A stretch of DNA of 26,830 nucleotides from Candidatus Nanopelagicales bacterium (GTDB lineage: Bacteria; Actinomycetota; Actinomycetes; S36-B12): NCBI GenBank assembly GCA_018402075.1, contig JAGYJP010000013.1:1-26830 (forward strand), written 5' to 3'. Below, one piece after another: positions 1-7,008 of this stretch. Each line of letters opens with the position of its first letter. Within the stretch, counting starts at the first letter, position 1. The notes beneath the pieces are model-generated. The model was given only the letters and a program-made list of their open reading frames with translations, was not told the DNA's origin and did no database searches. The position numbers were made by a program, and so were the translations under genes.

Positions 1-1
1 G

Positions 2-703
2 GCACGCGGTTATATCAAGTCGCATCGAAGTGATGATGAATGGATTTCCAGCCATCTTGAATTGCGTGGTGAGAAAAATGAGTTGTTATCCGGATATGGC
101 TGGGTGTTTCCGCTTGGCGACGGCGAAGTCAACGTCGGTGTGGGCACACTCGCGACAAGTAAGCGTCCAGCTGATGTGAATCTTCGCGGACTACTCACCC
201 ACTATGCAGACCAACAACGCAACACCTGGCAGTTCGAAGGTGATGTCCGCGCACCTTGGTCGGCACTGCTTCCCATGGGCGGTGCGGTGAGCAATGTTGC
301 CGGCGCCAACTGGGTGTTAATTGGCGACTCTGCCGGATGCGTGAATCCGCTCAATGGTGAAGGAATTGATTACGGCCTCGAAACAGGACATCTGGCAGCG
401 AATCTATTTGCCAACACAATTGTTAACCCGCACATGGATTACAGCAGGGTGTGGCCCAAGCAATTATTGGTGCAGTACGGGACTGCTTTTTCCATTGCCC
501 GCCGTCTGGCTGGTTTGATCACCGTTCCAAACATCCTTCCAACCTTTGGGCCTATTGGTATGAGATCCACATTTCTGATGACCATTGCGCTACGAGTGAT
601 GGGAAATCTGATCACTCCCGAAGACAAAGATGTGACAGCTAGATTGTGGAACTTTGCCGGTCGCCGCTCGATTGCCTTAGACGAACGCCCACCGTTTAGT
701 TAA
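2..703 (+). CDS. Geranylgeranyl reductase family FAD-dependent oxidoreductase (3' part)
   Basis: The reading frame is open at the left edge, so only the last 233 residues are visible; the FAD-binding N-terminus lies outside the window. The visible part begins ARGYIKSHRSDDEW and runs through GYGWVFPLGDGEVNVGVG and then LIGDSAGCVNPLNGEGIDYGLETG. The last block is the conserved second FAD-contacting segment of this family (GDAAGxxxPxxGEGI). Relatives saturate isoprenoid chains such as those on menaquinone, lipids or pigments; the substrate here cannot be told. The TAA stop overlaps the end of the convergent gene on the minus strand by eight bases. The family call is firm, the exact role open. 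Confidence 0.9.
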   Translation, partial: ARGYIKSHRSDDEWISSHLELRGEKNELLSGYGWVFPLGDGEVNVGVGTLATSKRPADVNLRGLLTHYADQQRNTWQFEGDVRAPWSALLPMGGAVSNVAGANWVLIGDSAGCVNPLNGEGIDYGLETGHLAANLFANTIVNPHMDYSRVWPKQLLVQYGTAFSIARRLAGLITVPNILPTFGPIGMRSTFLMTIALRVMGNLITPEDKDVTARLWNFAGRRSIALDERPPFS

Positions 704-989
704 TGGAAAAGTGTTCCACGGTTGGTGCGCCGTCAAAGTGGACGCCAATAATTTCGCGCCAACGCAGAAACAGATCTGACTCGCGGAAACCAATGGTGTG
801 ATCCTCAAGTGTTTCCCAGTCAATGGTGAACAAATAGACATTGGGCCGCTCCACGCACCAACCGACACCGGTAAACGTGATGAACCCCTTGGCCTGAGGA
901 AGAATCTCACTGACAGCGCGTTGAAGACCACGCTCGAAGTCAGCATGGTGATCAGGTGAGACAGTGACGTGAACTACCTCGCGAATCAT
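696..989 (-). CDS. Small antibiotic-biosynthesis-monooxygenase (ABM) fold protein, second copy
   Basis: This is a 97-residue protein starting MIREVVHVTVSP, with an alternating beta-strand/helix pattern and a central VYLFTIDWETLEDHTIGFRESDLFLRWREII block, typical of the dimeric alpha-beta barrel (ABM/YgiN-like) fold. Family members include quinol monooxygenases and many uncharacterised proteins; no substrate can be assigned. The ATG directly follows the stop codon of the upstream ABM gene (TAG then ATG). A GGAG ribosome-binding site sits about seven bases before the ATG, inside the upstream gene's last codons. It is probably the last gene of the vapB-vapC-fcl-ABM-ABM operon. Its end overlaps the convergent reductase gene, leaving no room for a separate terminator. 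Confidence 0.75.
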   Translation of the reverse strand: MIREVVHVTVSPDHHADFERGLQRAVSEILPQAKGFITFTGVGWCVERPNVYLFTIDWETLEDHTIGFRESDLFLRWREIIGVHFDGAPTVEHFSIN

Positions 990-1367
990 CTAAAAGCTCC
1001 AGTCTTCGTTAAACATGTTCTCCTGCACCGTCATGCGCAGTGGTTGCATGCGCAGAACACCAGGTGAGCCTTCAAGGTACTTGGGCAGTTGGTGCATCAG
1101 ATCGGCGAAGCCGGTGGACTGGCGGTGTGCTTGTTCGGCATCTTCATCGCGGAAGATTTCATAGAGCCACACCAAGTTTTCGTCATCAGGATCAACGGCC
1201 ACCATGTACATCTCGGTGCCGGGTTCTTCACCGATTCCATCAGCGTAGGTATTTAGAATGTCGAGTAATGCTGCGCGCTGTCCTTCTTGGGCAGTAAGGC
1301 GAACAATCAATGCTTGGCGACCGGGTAGGAATGCCTGCAGTGGTTCCTGTGCTGGTGTGTCAGGCAT
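990..1367 (-). CDS. ABM-fold (putative quinol monooxygenase-like) protein, first copy
   Basis: A 125-residue protein starting MPDTPAQEPLQAFLPGRQ. The core ALIVRLTAQEGQRAALLDIL, then MYMVAVDPDDENLVWLYEIFRDEDAEQAH, is a typical ABM domain: ferredoxin-like, with the WLYEIFRDEDA strand-turn-helix. The frame stays open further upstream, but that part lies inside the fucose synthase gene and is rejected. The chosen ATG overlaps the fcl stop by eight bases (ATGCCTGA), which implies translational coupling. It is followed at once by a second, divergent ABM-fold gene. The small size and paired arrangement could mean a heteromeric pair, but that is inference. The link to the glycan locus is positional only. 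Confidence 0.8.
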   Translation of the reverse strand: MPDTPAQEPLQAFLPGRQALIVRLTAQEGQRAALLDILNTYADGIGEEPGTEMYMVAVDPDDENLVWLYEIFRDEDAEQAHRQSTGFADLMHQLPKYLEGSPGVLRMQPLRMTVQENMFNEDWSF

Positions 1368-2298
1368 TTTCGCGGTACCAGTCGTAGGTGGATGCAACAC
1401 CATCGTGCAACTTAATGGATGGGTGCCAACCGAGTGCGTTGATGCGTGAGGTGTCCAAGAGTTTGCGTGGCATACCGTCCGGTTTACTGGTGTCCCATTC
1501 GATCTCACCTTCGAAACCAATGACATTGGCAACGGTTTCGGCAAGGTCCTTAATGGGTAGGTCATCTCCCCAACCAATATTGATTGTTTCAGAGGAGTTG
1601 TAGTTTTGCAGCAACATGAGGCACGCTTGAGCGAGGTCATCTACGTGCAGAAACTCGCGGCGAGGTGCACCCGTTCCCCACACGGTCACTTTGTCGGCAC
1701 CTGATTCCTTTGCTTCGTGGAAGCGGCGAATGAACGCGGGCAAAACATGTGATGTTTCAAGATTAAAATTGTCACGCGGGCCATACAGGTTGGTAGGCAT
1801 GGCTGAAATCCAACGGCGGCCGTACTGCGTGCGAAACGCCTCGATGTAATAAATGCCCGCGATCTTTGCCATGGCGTATGCCTGGTTGGTGGGTTCGAGT
1901 GGCCCGGTCATCAAGGAAGATTCACGAATCGGTTGTGTCGCATGTCGCGGGTAAATACACGAAGAACCTAAAAATAAAAGACGTTCAACATTGGCGGCAT
2001 GCGCGGCATCCATGACATTTGTTTGGATCAACATATTGTCTTTGAGGAAGTCGACAGGGTAAGTGGAGTTCGCCATGATCCCGCCGACACGTGCGGCAGC
2101 ATCGATGACTACATCGGGTTGAGCTTCGGTGATGGCATCGAGTGTGGCATCGCGATCCCTCAGATCAAGTTCCCCAGAACTCCACCCGATGATCTCGCCA
2201 ACACCGGCGGCCTCGAGGGCGCGAACCAAAGCAGAGCCAACCAAACCGCGGTGTCCCGCTACATAAACCTTTGAATTCGACCAGTCGATTTCCGCCAT
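1360..2298 (-). CDS. fcl: GDP-L-fucose synthase
   Basis: This 312-residue short-chain dehydrogenase/reductase-type enzyme converts GDP-4-keto-6-deoxy-D-mannose to GDP-L-fucose by 3,5-epimerisation and NADPH-dependent reduction. The NADP-binding GHRGLVG motif is at residues 15-21. The family-specific GSSCIYP block (111-117) and EPTNQAYAMAKIAG supply the catalytic serine, Tyr141 and Lys145. Length is normal for the family. The partner GDP-mannose 4,6-dehydratase (gmd), often adjacent, is not in the window. The ATG is preceded by a modest GGGAAG-like site about eight bases away. The gene follows vapC by only 27 bases and overlaps the next ABM gene, so it is probably cotranscribed with both. Confidence 0.93.
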   Translation of the reverse strand: MAEIDWSNSKVYVAGHRGLVGSALVRALEAAGVGEIIGWSSGELDLRDRDATLDAITEAQPDVVIDAAARVGGIMANSTYPVDFLKDNMLIQTNVMDAAHAANVERLLFLGSSCIYPRHATQPIRESSLMTGPLEPTNQAYAMAKIAGIYYIEAFRTQYGRRWISAMPTNLYGPRDNFNLETSHVLPAFIRRFHEAKESGADKVTVWGTGAPRREFLHVDDLAQACLMLLQNYNSSETINIGWGDDLPIKDLAETVANVIGFEGEIEWDTSKPDGMPRKLLDTSRINALGWHPSIKLHDGVASTYDWYRENA

Positions 2299-2325
2299 CT
2301 ATCCATCTTCCCACATGGAGCAGTG

Positions 2326-2709
2326 TTAGTCCGTTGCTGACTGAACATCCGTGTGATCAAAGTCGGAACCCTTGTACAGCAGAACATCTTGGTGCTCCAC
2401 GGCAAGTGCATAAGAGAAGCAATCACCAAAATTTAAGGCGGCGGGATGTCCACTGCCTTTGCCATACATCTGATACGCGGCGCGGGCGCGGACTGCCTGA
2501 GCGAAGTCCACTGCAATGATTTCGACATTGAGGCCATGAATAAAGGTGTCCAGGCCACCGGGTCGACGGCTATCCAAAACAGCGGCTGCTTCCACGTATG
2601 TTGCCGCACTCATTTTGGGTGACTCGGCGAATTCCATGACGTCTGCGAATGTATATGCATCGGGTTCGCCGAGACAGATTGCCGCGACAACCGAGGAGTC
2701 GATAATCAC
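2326..2709 (-). CDS. vapC: PIN-domain ribonuclease toxin, VapC family
   Basis: A 127-residue PIN-domain protein beginning MIIDSSVVAA. The four acidic residues expected to hold the metal ion are present: D4, E40 (in TYVEAAAVL), D96 (in LNFGDCFSYALA) and D116 (in YKGSDFDHTD). VapC toxins cleave RNA, often tRNA or rRNA, and are neutralised by a VapB partner. Length is standard. The GTG start overlaps the vapB stop by four bases (GTGA), the classic toxin-antitoxin coupling. Nothing suggests inactivation. The RNA target cannot be read from the sequence. Unusually, biosynthetic genes follow in the same direction without a visible terminator. Confidence 0.92.
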   Translation of the reverse strand: MIIDSSVVAAICLGEPDAYTFADVMEFAESPKMSAATYVEAAAVLDSRRPGGLDTFIHGLNVEIIAVDFAQAVRARAAYQMYGKGSGHPAALNFGDCFSYALAVEHQDVLLYKGSDFDHTDVQSATD

Positions 2710-2954
2710 CGAGGTAGCCCGGTTTCGGGGTCGTAGAGCTCGTCAAAGGCGGACATTCCATCATGTGAATCGGAATCATCGCGGGCCGACTCAATTAATG
2801 ACGTGAGTACCTGGCGGCGCAGTTGCCGCCGCCGACCGTGTTCATCCAGAGCCGCTCTCAGCGCACGAGTAACGGCTTCGGTCATGGAAGTGTGCTCCAA
2901 TTCAGCCAACTGCCTGGCCAAGTTATGGGCCTCGGGGTCTTTGATATTCAACAC
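2706..2954 (-). CDS. vapB: VapB-type ribbon-helix-helix antitoxin
   Basis: An 82-residue protein whose N-terminus (LNIKDPEAHNLARQLAEL, then TSMTEAVTRALRAAL) matches the VapB / PSK-operon transcription factor family that forms a ribbon-helix-helix DNA-binding dimer. The C-terminal tail (AFDELYDPETGLPR) would be the toxin-neutralising segment. The start is GTG, chosen because it gives the usual short N-terminus and lies six bases after a TAGAAT box; no Shine-Dalgarno site precedes it, since the six bases before it read ACCTCC. VapB proteins usually repress their own promoter, together with VapC. Confidence 0.9.
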   Translation of the reverse strand: MLNIKDPEAHNLARQLAELEHTSMTEAVTRALRAALDEHGRRRQLRRQVLTSLIESARDDSDSHDGMSAFDELYDPETGLPR

Positions 2955-2988
2955 GGAGGTATTCTACCTTTAACAAGAAGATTGTCTA
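2955..2988 (-). promoter_or_regulatory. vapB promoter, predicted leaderless
   Basis: Read on the minus strand: a -35-like TAGACA (2988-2983), a 16-base spacer, a -10 TAGAAT (2966-2961), six bases, then the GTG of vapB. Transcription would be expected to start at or next to the GTG, giving a leaderless mRNA. Repeated AAAGG(G)TAGA and a short ACAA/TTGT inverted repeat within the region could be the VapBC operator; that part is inference. Confidence 0.6.
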
Positions 2989-3055
2989 CCCTTTATCCAC
3001 AAGTTTCCCCATGAGAAAGCCTTGACCACGGCAGCAGGAGGCGATATTTGCCAAC

Positions 3056-3067
3056 TAGAGTTAACAC
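3056..3067 (+). promoter_or_regulatory. Predicted -10 box of the methyltransferase gene, leaderless layout
   Basis: TAGAGT lies exactly six bases (TAACAC) before the GTG start. No convincing -35 is seen at 16-18 bases upstream. An AGGAGG at 3035-3040 is too far away (27 bases) to serve as the ribosome-binding site, which fits leaderless initiation. Confidence 0.5.
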
Positions 3068-3760
3068 GTGTTCAACTTTGGTTCCAAAATTCCGCTGCCA
3101 CCCAGTAAGTACCGCATGGGCGGCAAGCATTTCAAGAACGACAAAGCGTTTATCCGTACCTCGGTCAAGGACGCCAAGCGTTTGGAGAAGTACTGCGGGT
3201 TGAACACCGACTCAGCGGTGCTCGACTGGGGATGCGGTGCCGGTCGGTTAGCCATTGGGATCAAGGAACACCTCACCACAATCCGGGATTACCACGGCGT
3301 AGATGTTCAGCGAGAGTTGATTGACTGGTGTCAGGAAAACCTCGCGGGGCCCGGGTTCCGGTTCACATTTGTTGACGTGAGCAATGAGCGCTACAACCCG
3401 GATGGTTCACCCGAGCGCACCCTGAGTGCCGAGCCACATAGTGTGGACGTGTTTTATGCCTATTCGGTGTTTTCCCACATGAATGCCGCTGATACTGCCG
3501 GATACCTAGAACTCCTTGGCCAAACGCTGACCCCGACCGGTAAAGCGTTTGTCACCTGCTTCGTGGAAGAAGATGTCCCCGATTGGGAAGAAAACCCCGC
3601 CGGTTACGGCCCACTGGAGTGGAAGGGCCGCCTGCACTGCACGCGGTTCTCCCGCCAATACTTTGAATCATTGGTGAACTCCGGGGGACTAGCGGTGGAC
3701 CGGTTCGAGTACGGCCAGGAAACTGACGGCCAAAGTTTGTATATTTTGCGGCGACGCTAA
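3068..3760 (+). CDS. Class I SAM-dependent methyltransferase
   Basis: A 230-residue protein with the SAM-binding motif I VLDWGCGAGRLAIGI, an acidic motif II region (YHGVDVQRELIDWC), a motif with FVDVSN, and a YSVFSHM segment typical of the Methyltransf_11/23/25 type that acts on small molecules or glycans. The substrate is unknown. The GTG start sits six bases after a TAGAGT box, with no Shine-Dalgarno site. The gene stands alone between the divergent vapB operon and the hydrolase genes, so a role in methylating a sugar of this locus is possible but only positional. About 40 bases separate its stop from the next possible start. Confidence 0.85.
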   Translation: MFNFGSKIPLPPSKYRMGGKHFKNDKAFIRTSVKDAKRLEKYCGLNTDSAVLDWGCGAGRLAIGIKEHLTTIRDYHGVDVQRELIDWCQENLAGPGFRFTFVDVSNERYNPDGSPERTLSAEPHSVDVFYAYSVFSHMNAADTAGYLELLGQTLTPTGKAFVTCFVEEDVPDWEENPAGYGPLEWKGRLHCTRFSRQYFESLVNSGGLAVDRFEYGQETDGQSLYILRRR

Positions 3761-3821
3761 AGGGATTTTCGACCCGCATGGGTTAGGTTCGAAGGTATTA
3801 ATGACCCGACTTCCCCAATCC

Positions 3822-3828
3822 GGAAAGG
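3822..3828 (+). promoter_or_regulatory. Ribosome-binding site that fixes the start of the first hydrolase
   Basis: GGAAAGG lies eight bases before the ATG at 3837. It favours that start over an in-frame ATG at 3801, which would put 12 residues ahead of an otherwise ordinary signal peptide. Confidence 0.6.
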
Positions 3829-3836
3829 CTTTTTGC

Positions 3837-5096
3837 ATGCGACGCACAATTCTTCGTAGAACAACAATCGCCGCAGCTGCATCCATTGCTGTTGTTGCCA
3901 GTTCACTGACCATCATCCCGGCAGCACAGGCCGATGGCCCCCTGCCCGAACAAGCATTTGGCATGCACGTGCCCCAGATCGCTAATGGCGCTGACCCCAG
4001 TGTGAACTACGGCTCCATTCGTTTGTGGGACTCAGGAATCACCTGGGGACAGGTGCAGCAGAAGAAAAACCTGTTCTGGTGGAACGGTTTTGACGCTGCG
4101 ATCGCAAATGCAAATGAGCAGGGCGCCAATGTCATGTACGTTCTGGGCAGCACCCCCACGTGGGCAGCGTCGAATAAAAAGCAGGGCACGTACCCCAATA
4201 AAGGTGCGGCATCTGTCCCCAAAATGAAGGATTGGAAGAACTGGGTGGAGGCCGTGACCAAGCGTCACGGGGACAGCATTGAGTCCTATCAAATCTGGAA
4301 TGAAGCGGATCTCTCCAATTTCTGGGCAGGAACGCCCAAACAAATGGCAGATCTGACCAAGGCGGCCGCGAAGATTATTCGCAAGAACGATCCCACCGCA
4401 AAGATTGTGTCCGCCAGCAGCACGGTGCGTTTGAAGAGCTCCTACAACAGGTTCTTCCCGAAATACCTCAAGGAACTCAAAAAAGCCAAGTGGCCGGTCG
4501 ATGTCATTGCGGTGCACACCTACCCCGCTGGCAACGGCACCCCTGAGACCCGCGTGCAGTACATCAACCAGGTGAAAGCTGATATGCGCAAGGCGAAAGT
4601 TCCGGCATCCAAGCCCCTCTGGGATACCGAGATTAACTACGGAATCCCGGGCCCCGGTAGCACCCGTGGGCAATCAATTGGTGGCGCTCAGGCTGCGAGC
4701 TGGGTCGCACAGACCTACTTGGACAACCTGTTGCTCGGTATTGGTCGCAGCTACTGGTACTTCTGGGCTCCTGCCGATGGCCGTGTGGGTATCAACATGC
4801 AAGATGGCACCACCGGTGCCATTGGCTACCAGACGGTGAACAAGTGGCTGGCGGGCTCCTACTACGACTGCGCAACCGTAAGCGGAACCAATGTGTGCCA
4901 AATGGGCGATAACAACAACCCGGAGGCTGTCGCGTGGGTGTCATCTGGATCGGGGACGTACACTGTGCCAGCAGGCGCCACGGTGCAGTGTGATGCACTC
5001 AATACCTGCACAGCAGTGACACCAGGAACTCAAGTAACGATTGGAAACATGCCCTTATGGTTCGGAACACCCGCAGGACAAGCCGGAAATCAGTAG
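3837..5096 (+). CDS. Secreted clan GH-A-like glycoside hydrolase (GH39/PslG-like)
   Basis: A 419-residue exported protein. The signal peptide MRRTILRRTTIAAAASI...AAQA has a basic start, a hydrophobic core and an AQA cleavage site before DGPLPE. The body shows the (beta/alpha)8 clan GH-A pattern: SIRLWDSG, VMYVLGSTPTWA, then IWNEADL with the presumed acid/base Glu156, AVHTYP, and LWDTEINYG with the presumed nucleophile Glu265. The last ~90 residues form a small beta-rich module with four cysteines. The substrate is unknown; position in a glycan locus suggests trimming of the glycan made here, as PslG does for Psl. The next gene encodes a lipoprotein paralogue and overlaps it by 40 bases. Confidence 0.85.
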   Translation: MRRTILRRTTIAAAASIAVVASSLTIIPAAQADGPLPEQAFGMHVPQIANGADPSVNYGSIRLWDSGITWGQVQQKKNLFWWNGFDAAIANANEQGANVMYVLGSTPTWAASNKKQGTYPNKGAASVPKMKDWKNWVEAVTKRHGDSIESYQIWNEADLSNFWAGTPKQMADLTKAAAKIIRKNDPTAKIVSASSTVRLKSSYNRFFPKYLKELKKAKWPVDVIAVHTYPAGNGTPETRVQYINQVKADMRKAKVPASKPLWDTEINYGIPGPGSTRGQSIGGAQAASWVAQTYLDNLLLGIGRSYWYFWAPADGRVGINMQDGTTGAIGYQTVNKWLAGSYYDCATVSGTNVCQMGDNNNPEAVAWVSSGSGTYTVPAGATVQCDALNTCTAVTPGTQVTIGNMPLWFGTPAGQAGNQ

Positions 5097-6361
5097 TCGC
5101 AATTGGCGTACTCGTAACTGCGGGGGCATTAGTCCTCAGTGCATGTGGAGGTGGCAGCAGTGAACCTGCTGCCACCGACACCGCCACCGCCACCGCCGCT
5201 CCAGTGGAACCCAATGGGGTGCCTGCCACCACGGTGGGCCTGCACATTGAAGGTGTCGAAGGTGGCGCCTGGGCATCTGCCCCGTTTGGCTCCCTTCGCC
5301 TCTGGGACAACGGCACCGCCTGGTCTCAGATCGAAACCGAAAAAGGCGTGTACAACTGGAAGAACATTGACGACGCCCTCGCCAACACAGCGTCCAAGGG
5401 CATGACCAATGTGATGCTCGTGTTGGGCACCACTCCAGCGTGGGCGGCGCAGAAAGTAAAGGACATCGATTATCCGCAGCCAGGTGCTGCAAGTGCCCCG
5501 GCCAATCTCGCTGATTGGGATAACTGGGTGGAAACAGTGACCACCAAGTACGCGGGCCAATTTGAGGCATATCAAATTTGGAATGAAGTCAACCTGAAGA
5601 ACTTCTTCAATGGCACCCCTGCCGAAATGGCACAGATGACAAAGCGTGCCTACGACATCATCAAGAAGAATGATCCTGAAGCGCTCGTTGTTGCTCCGTC
5701 ACCATCATTGCGATTAACCGCTGCTTTTGATCGTTTCTACCCCGAATACCTGACCGAACTGGCAGCCCTTGGGTGGCCGGTCGATGTCATGGCGATCCAC
5801 ACCTACCCGGATGCAACAGGTGATCCCGTTGCTCGCGGTGTGCTCATCAAGAAAGCACAGGATGCACTCGCAGCAGCCGGTGCACCGGATCTTCCATTGT
5901 GGGATACCGAATTAAACTACGGCCTGGCCGGTCCGGGTGACCTGCCCAAGCAGGAAATCACCGGCGCACAGGCCGCTGGCTTCGTGGTGCGCACCTATAT
6001 TGACGATCTCCGTTATGGCATTGAACGCTCCTACTGGTACATCTGGACATTGCGCCCTTATGACCTCCTCGGTGTGCAGGCATACGCCGGATCTGATGGC
6101 GAACAAGGTTTCTTTGCACTTGATGACTGGGTGACCGGAGCTGTGTACAACGGCTGCACCGAAGAAGGTGGCAGTGTGATCTGTAACTTCAGCGAGGGCG
6201 GTTCCAATTGGATTGTGGCGTGGGCGCAAACCGGTGAAACGTTCTATACGGTTCCCGAGAATGCTCAACTGGTGTGTGACCCGCTGGCTAATTGCCGGGA
6301 GGCTCCGGACAGTTCAGTCATCACGTTGACCACCATTCCGGTTCGCGTGTACCTGCAGTAA
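5057..6361 (+). CDS. Lipoprotein paralogue of the GH-A-like glycoside hydrolase
   Basis: A 434-residue protein. The N-terminus MVRNTRRTSRKSVVAIGVLV...ALVLSACGGG is a lipoprotein signal with Cys30 in an LSAC lipobox, followed by a Ser/Ala/Thr-rich linker to about residue 55. The catalytic body matches the upstream gene block by block: SLRLWDNG, VMLVLGTTPAWA, YQIWNEVNL with Glu177, AIHTYP, LWDTELNYG with Glu285, and SYWYIW. A similar cysteine-containing C-terminal module follows. The ATG lies 40 bases inside the upstream gene; no alternative start follows before the hydrophobic core. The pair therefore looks like a duplication that yielded one released and one membrane-anchored enzyme. Substrate unknown. 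Confidence 0.87.
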   Translation: MVRNTRRTSRKSVVAIGVLVTAGALVLSACGGGSSEPAATDTATATAAPVEPNGVPATTVGLHIEGVEGGAWASAPFGSLRLWDNGTAWSQIETEKGVYNWKNIDDALANTASKGMTNVMLVLGTTPAWAAQKVKDIDYPQPGAASAPANLADWDNWVETVTTKYAGQFEAYQIWNEVNLKNFFNGTPAEMAQMTKRAYDIIKKNDPEALVVAPSPSLRLTAAFDRFYPEYLTELAALGWPVDVMAIHTYPDATGDPVARGVLIKKAQDALAAAGAPDLPLWDTELNYGLAGPGDLPKQEITGAQAAGFVVRTYIDDLRYGIERSYWYIWTLRPYDLLGVQAYAGSDGEQGFFALDDWVTGAVYNGCTEEGGSVICNFSEGGSNWIVAWAQTGETFYTVPENAQLVCDPLANCREAPDSSVITLTTIPVRVYLQ

Positions 6362-6365
6362 TCAC

Positions 6366-6935
6366 ATGACACCTGACGAACTCTTTACCGATGCCCACAC
6401 TGCCTACGCATTTTCATCGGAGCCGGTGAGTGACGCACAACTCGAGGAAATTTATGAGTTAGTGAAGTTTGCGCCGACCCCCATGAATTCACAGGCATTG
6501 CGCATTCTGTTTGTGCGCACACCCGAGGGTAAAAAACGGCTGCTCCCGCACCTGGCGGAAGCAAATCAACCGAAGTCGGACTCGGCGCCAGTGGTGGTGG
6601 TACTCGCCTTCGACACCGAGTTTCACGAGTATCTGCCGGCGAACTTCCCGCAATCCCCATCAGCCAAGGATTCATATGCCGATCCGGTGAAGCGGGCAGC
6701 CGCTGCCAAGCAGATCGCCACCCTGCAAGCGGGGTATTTCATTCTTGCGGTGCGTTCGGTGGGCCTGGATGCCGGACCCATGGCCGGATTCTCCACCGAG
6801 GGCATGGATGCCGAGTTCTTTGCGGGAACCAGTTGGAATTCCCTCTATGTGGTCAATATTGGGCACGCTGCCCCTGAGGGAATTAAGCCCAGAAACCCGA
6901 GGCTGGCCAAGGAGATCGCCCTTATTTGGAGTTAG
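6366..6935 (+). CDS. Nitroreductase-family flavoprotein, RutE/malonic semialdehyde reductase-like
   Basis: A 189-residue protein with the FMN-binding nitroreductase pattern of the RutE/HadB subgroup: EPVSDAQLEEIYELVKFAPTPMNSQALRILFV, then LPHLAEANQPKSDSAPVVVVLAFD, and GLDAGPMAGF. RutE reduces malonic semialdehyde to 3-hydroxypropionate in pyrimidine breakdown, but no other rut gene is here, so that reaction should not be assumed. The ATG follows the hydrolase stop by only four bases with no clear Shine-Dalgarno site, suggesting translational coupling. Its presence between a glycosidase and the initiating phosphotransferase is unexplained; it may be a bystander in the operon. Confidence 0.85.
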   Translation: MTPDELFTDAHTAYAFSSEPVSDAQLEEIYELVKFAPTPMNSQALRILFVRTPEGKKRLLPHLAEANQPKSDSAPVVVVLAFDTEFHEYLPANFPQSPSAKDSYADPVKRAAAAKQIATLQAGYFILAVRSVGLDAGPMAGFSTEGMDAEFFAGTSWNSLYVVNIGHAAPEGIKPRNPRLAKEIALIWS

Positions 6936-6996
6936 AAGGCCGGGTGTTGCTGAATTCGCTGGTAACCTGAATAAATAGATCGTGAAATGGGCGAGT

Positions 6997-7004
6997 GGAG
7001 GTGA
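6997..7004 (+). promoter_or_regulatory. Strong ribosome-binding site for the WbaP-type gene
   Basis: GGAGGTGA lies four bases before the ATG at 7009 (seven if measured from GGAGG). It favours that start over an in-frame ATG at 6982, which would have no such site. Confidence 0.75.
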
Positions 7005-7008
7005 ACTA

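Noticed and set aside
1368..1640. N-terminal extension of the first ABM gene
   Set aside because: It lies wholly inside fcl in another frame, and the protein only resembles the ABM family from the ATG at 1367.
3022..3061. TTGACC as the -35 for the methyltransferase TAGAGT box
   Set aside because: The spacer would be 28 bases, too long for a standard promoter.
3763..3800. Promoter or terminator between the methyltransferase and hydrolase genes
   Set aside because: TAGGTT at 3784-3789 has no -35 at usual spacing, and ACCC-GCAT-GGGT makes only a 4-bp stem.
4032..4673. 213-residue open frame on the minus strand inside the secreted hydrolase gene
   Set aside because: No ribosome-binding site or family motif; the plus strand holds a well-supported enzyme here.
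5129..5575. Two long minus-strand frames antisense to the lipoprotein hydrolase
   Set aside because: They mirror the Ala/Thr-rich linker codons and show no conserved pattern.
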